Positions 5,505 through 7,669 of a DNA stretch of 7,669 nucleotides are shown piece by piece. Position 1 is the first letter of the stretch. Each line of letters starts with the position of its first letter. The notes beneath the pieces are model-generated. The model ran no database searches. It had not been told where the DNA came from and saw only the letters and a program-made list of their open reading frames with translations. The stretch spans positions 1-7,669 of the forward strand of contig JAITSR010000029.1 in NCBI GenBank assembly GCA_031287655.1, written 5' to 3'. Made by a program: the position numbers and the translations under genes. The stretch is from Clostridiales bacterium (lineage in GTDB: Bacteria > Bacillota > Clostridia > WRLR01).

Positions 5505-6485
5505 ATGGACGGATCGATCACATACCGCAAAGCCACTCGGGCGGACATCGGCGCGATAACCGATTTATGCTGCATGCTCTTTAACGCGCCGCGGGACGAG
5601 CTGCTCGCGGAAAACGAACGGCACCTCTCCGACGCGGGAATGGCGTTCTTTCTCGCGCAGAGCGGCGACAGACCCGTCGGGGTTTCGCACGGCTCGCTTC
5701 GCCGCGAGTATGTCAACGGCGCAAACGACGGGCTAAAAGGCTATCTTGAAGCGATATATGTCCTGCCGGAGTATCGCTTGAATGGCATCGCCGCCGAGCT
5801 TGTCAAAATGATTGAGCGGTGGGCGGGGCGGCACGGCTGCCGGGAATTTGCGAGCGACTGTCTGCTCGAAAACACGGACAGCTATCAGTTCCACCTGAAA
5901 ATCGGTTTTGGGGAAACGGAGCGCAACATCTTCTTCTTAAAAGCGATTGTTCCGCAGGGGTATGAAATCCGCGTGATCGACGACGCCCTGCGCGAAAAGG
6001 TCCAGCCCGTCTTAAATGAAACGTGGGGCGCGCCGGAACTGGCCGTGAATGGCAGGCTGTGGGATTCAAGGACGCTGCCGGGGATTTCGGTGGTCGGCAA
6101 AGACGGCGGCATTCTCGGGTACTTGCTTTACGCGTTCCACGGCGGCGAGTGCGAAATTATGGTGCTCGAAAGCATCGCGCAGAACATCGGCGTCGCCTCC
6201 GCTCTGATCGAAAAAGTCAGGGAAATCGCAAGGTCCGGCGGCGTAGACAAACTCGTCGTTCAAACGAGCAACGACAACACGCGCGCGATACGCTTCTATC
6301 AGCGGCGCGGCTTTACGATCCGCGCAATCCGGCTCGGCGCGCTGGACATCGCGCGAAAGCTGAAGCCCGTGATACCGCTGATCGGCGACGACGGGATCCC
6401 CCTTCGCGACGAGATTGAATTTGAAATGCGCGTGCGCCGCGCGGATGGGCGCGGCGCGTCGGCAACGCCGGTAACGCCGGCGTGA
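5505..6485 (+). CDS. Double GNAT acetyltransferase, N-half AAC(6')-like
   Basis: A 326-residue protein of two GNAT domains, each expected to transfer an acetyl group from acetyl-CoA. Domain 1 (about 4-147) resembles AAC(6')-I aminoglycoside 6'-N-acetyltransferases: HGSLRREYVNG at 62-72, GYLEAIYVLPEYRLNGIAAE (motif A, R91-x-x-G94-x-A96), CREFASDC and a FHLKIGFGETER ending. Domain 2 (about 154-308) is a second GNAT with QNIGVA at 226-231 and SNDNTRAIRFYQRRGF at 255-270, ending in IPLIGDDGIPLRDEIEFEM. Both CoA pyrophosphate loops look intact. The start at 5505 is chosen because AGGA lies 7 bases upstream (5494-5497) and GGAGG at 5488-5492. In-frame ATGs at 5445 and 5481 lack a Shine-Dalgarno. 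The gene is divergent from the DUF4342 operon and monocistronic. Actual substrates, including whether aminoglycosides are acetylated, cannot be told from sequence. Confidence 0.88.
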   Translation: MDGSITYRKATRADIGAITDLCCMLFNAPRDELLAENERHLSDAGMAFFLAQSGDRPVGVSHGSLRREYVNGANDGLKGYLEAIYVLPEYRLNGIAAELVKMIERWAGRHGCREFASDCLLENTDSYQFHLKIGFGETERNIFFLKAIVPQGYEIRVIDDALREKVQPVLNETWGAPELAVNGRLWDSRTLPGISVVGKDGGILGYLLYAFHGGECEIMVLESIAQNIGVASALIEKVREIARSGGVDKLVVQTSNDNTRAIRFYQRRGFTIRAIRLGALDIARKLKPVIPLIGDDGIPLRDEIEFEMRVRRADGRGASATPVTPA

Positions 6486-6526
6486 GGCGCGGGGAACCGC
6501 GGTTCCCCGCGCCGATTGGTTTTTTT
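6486..6526 (+). terminator. Intrinsic terminator after the GNAT gene
   Basis: A perfect 28-base palindrome (6486-6513; each 14-base arm starts GGCGCGGGG or its complement) begins right after the stop codon. A run of seven T (6520-6526) follows. Six bases (GATTGG) separate the stem from the T run, slightly more than usual. On the minus strand the hairpin has no T run behind it, so it would not be a standard terminator for the convergent gene. Confidence 0.75.
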
Positions 6527-6546
6527 ATGGACGCAGCCCGCTTTAT

Positions 6547-7668
6547 CTATTTCATTAAGTATTCCAATAGCTTAAACAAAACCATTGCCGATTCCGCGCG
6601 CGCGGCGTTTGCGTGCGGGCGGGAAACGCCGCCGTCTATGTTGATCATGCCGTTGTTCAGCGCGAACGCGAGCGTGTCGCGCGCCCATTCATCGGTCTCG
6701 TAAAAGTCCGAAACCCTGTTGCTCTCACCGGCCGGGACCTCAATGCCGAGCGCGCGGACCGCCATCGCGACCATCTCCTGCCGCGTGACGCTGTCGTCCG
6801 CGAGAATCAGCAGCTGATCGCCCTCCCGCGAGCCTAAAACGATTCCCGCCTTGACCGCGGCGCCGATGTACGGCTTTGCCCAATCCGGTACGCTGTCCCA
6901 ATCCGCGAAGCGCGCGCCGTCAAAGTTTTGTTCGAGCGGGTGGCCGAGAGTCGCGACAATCAATTTTATGATCTCGGCGCGTGTGATGTCCCCATTCGGG
7001 TTATATGTATAAATGCCGTTCTCCCCGGCATACCCGTCGATGATCCCGAGCGCCGCGAGCCGCCGGATATACGCGTAAGCCCAATGATCGCGCGGCACGT
7101 CAAAAAACGTGCGTACCAGCGGGTTTTCAAACACCGCGACCCGCGCAAAGCCTCCATAGGACGCCGTAATCGCCGCTTGCCGTTCGGGATTCAGCTCCCC
7201 GCCGAGGAATACCCATTCACGTCTGATCTCATCGTAATAATAGATTGCGAGGTCGTGTTTATTTCGCACCTTTTCCGCGTCATAGACGATCAGGACTTCA
7301 CCGGGAGATATAAATCCGTTTGAATCGGCGGGCGCCAAAGACGTCGTGATGCTGTACACACCGCTCACAGGGCTGCCCAAGCCAGACGGAAGGTTTTTCG
7401 GCTCCCGCTCGCGCTCAAGTGTGATGACCGTTCCCGGCGGCACAGCCCCCGCGGGTATCTTTAGAATGCATCCGTCCACACTGACCCAGTTTGTTATACC
7501 CGCGTCAATCGCCGCGGTCTTGCCGCTTACCCCCGGCGGCATACTCACCCATGGCGTGAGCGGTACCTCCCCCGACGGCAGCTCGGCCGCCGTTGGTGTC
7601 GGCCTTGGCGTCGCCGGGATCGCCGGCACAATCGCGCCGCCGCCTCCGCTCGAATAGCCTCCGCCGGA
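6547..7668 (-). CDS. Surface protein with ZU5-like domain and three SLH repeats, 5' end off the right edge
   Basis: The C-terminal 373 residues of a cell-wall-bound protein; the frame stays open to the right edge, so an internal GTG at 7629 is not taken as the start. Order in the visible part: Gly/Ser-rich linker 1-11; Pro/Thr-rich linker about 15-40; a ZU5-like beta domain about 64-182 with GCILKIPAGAVPPGTVITL at 66-84 and AIYYYDEIRREWVFLGGE; SLH1 about 188-242 (FFDVPRDHWAYAYI, ITRAE); SLH2 about 252-308 (RFADWDSVPDWAKPYI, VTRQE); SLH3 about 319-370 (degenerate, ARAE replacing TRAE). SLH triplets bind secondary cell-wall polysaccharide and anchor proteins on the surface of Bacillota. The linkers suggest further ectodomains upstream. 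It ends with TAG, 61 bases from the convergent GNAT gene. Function of the missing part is unknown. Confidence 0.92.
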   Translation of the reverse strand, partial: SGGGYSSGGGGAIVPAIPATPRPTPTAAELPSGEVPLTPWVSMPPGVSGKTAAIDAGITNWVSVDGCILKIPAGAVPPGTVITLEREREPKNLPSGLGSPVSGVYSITTSLAPADSNGFISPGEVLIVYDAEKVRNKHDLAIYYYDEIRREWVFLGGELNPERQAAITASYGGFARVAVFENPLVRTFFDVPRDHWAYAYIRRLAALGIIDGYAGENGIYTYNPNGDITRAEIIKLIVATLGHPLEQNFDGARFADWDSVPDWAKPYIGAAVKAGIVLGSREGDQLLILADDSVTRQEMVAMAVRALGIEVPAGESNRVSDFYETDEWARDTLAFALNNGMINIDGGVSRPHANAARAESAMVLFKLLEYLMK

Positions 7669-7669
7669 G

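Overview
The window looks like chromosomal DNA of a GC-rich member of the Bacillota, probably class Clostridia. The evidence is a DUF4342/UBA-like membrane protein next to an OmpR-type two-component system of clostridial style, a C-terminally SLH-anchored surface protein, and AGGAGG-type ribosome binding sites. This placement rests on family recognition by eye, not on a search.

Layout, left to right. (1) 1-1578, minus: the N-terminal 526 residues of a type I restriction endonuclease R subunit (HsdR, EcoEI-like), cut by the window edge inside helicase motif VI. (2) 1670-1888, minus: a 72-residue solitary HicB-like protein just upstream of hsdR, with its own sigma-A-type promoter and no HicA partner. 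This left block (1 to about 1950) is visibly more AT-rich than the rest and looks like an accessory or defence segment abutting the core-like region. (3) 1953-5289, minus: a compact operon transcribed right to left. It encodes a UBA-like/DUF4342 membrane protein, an OmpR/PhoB-family response regulator and a HAMP-type sensor histidine kinase. The last two genes overlap by 4 nt (GTGA). (4) 5290-5504: a divergent intergenic region with a candidate promoter in each direction, a 7-bp inverted repeat and 11-bp-spaced direct repeats. (5) 5505-6485, plus: a protein of two fused GNAT acetyltransferase domains, the first resembling AAC(6')-type aminoglycoside acetyltransferases, followed by a hairpin terminator. 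(6) 6547-7668, minus: the C-terminal part of a surface protein with a ZU5-like beta domain and three SLH repeats, running off the right edge and convergent with the GNAT gene.

How the parts may work together: the DUF4342 protein, response regulator and kinase are very likely co-transcribed and probably form an envelope-sensing module, possibly autoregulated through the direct repeats. HicB and HsdR are probably co-transcribed from the hicB promoter, which raises the possibility of HicB-linked control of a restriction system. The most unusual property of the window is the amount of low-complexity protein sequence added to otherwise ordinary signalling proteins: a Thr/His/Gln tetrapeptide repeat at the kinase N terminus, Ala/Gly-rich inserts in its sensor and HAMP regions, an Ala/Pro tail, and an RG-rich linker in the DUF4342 protein. 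No RNA gene, CRISPR array or insertion sequence was seen.
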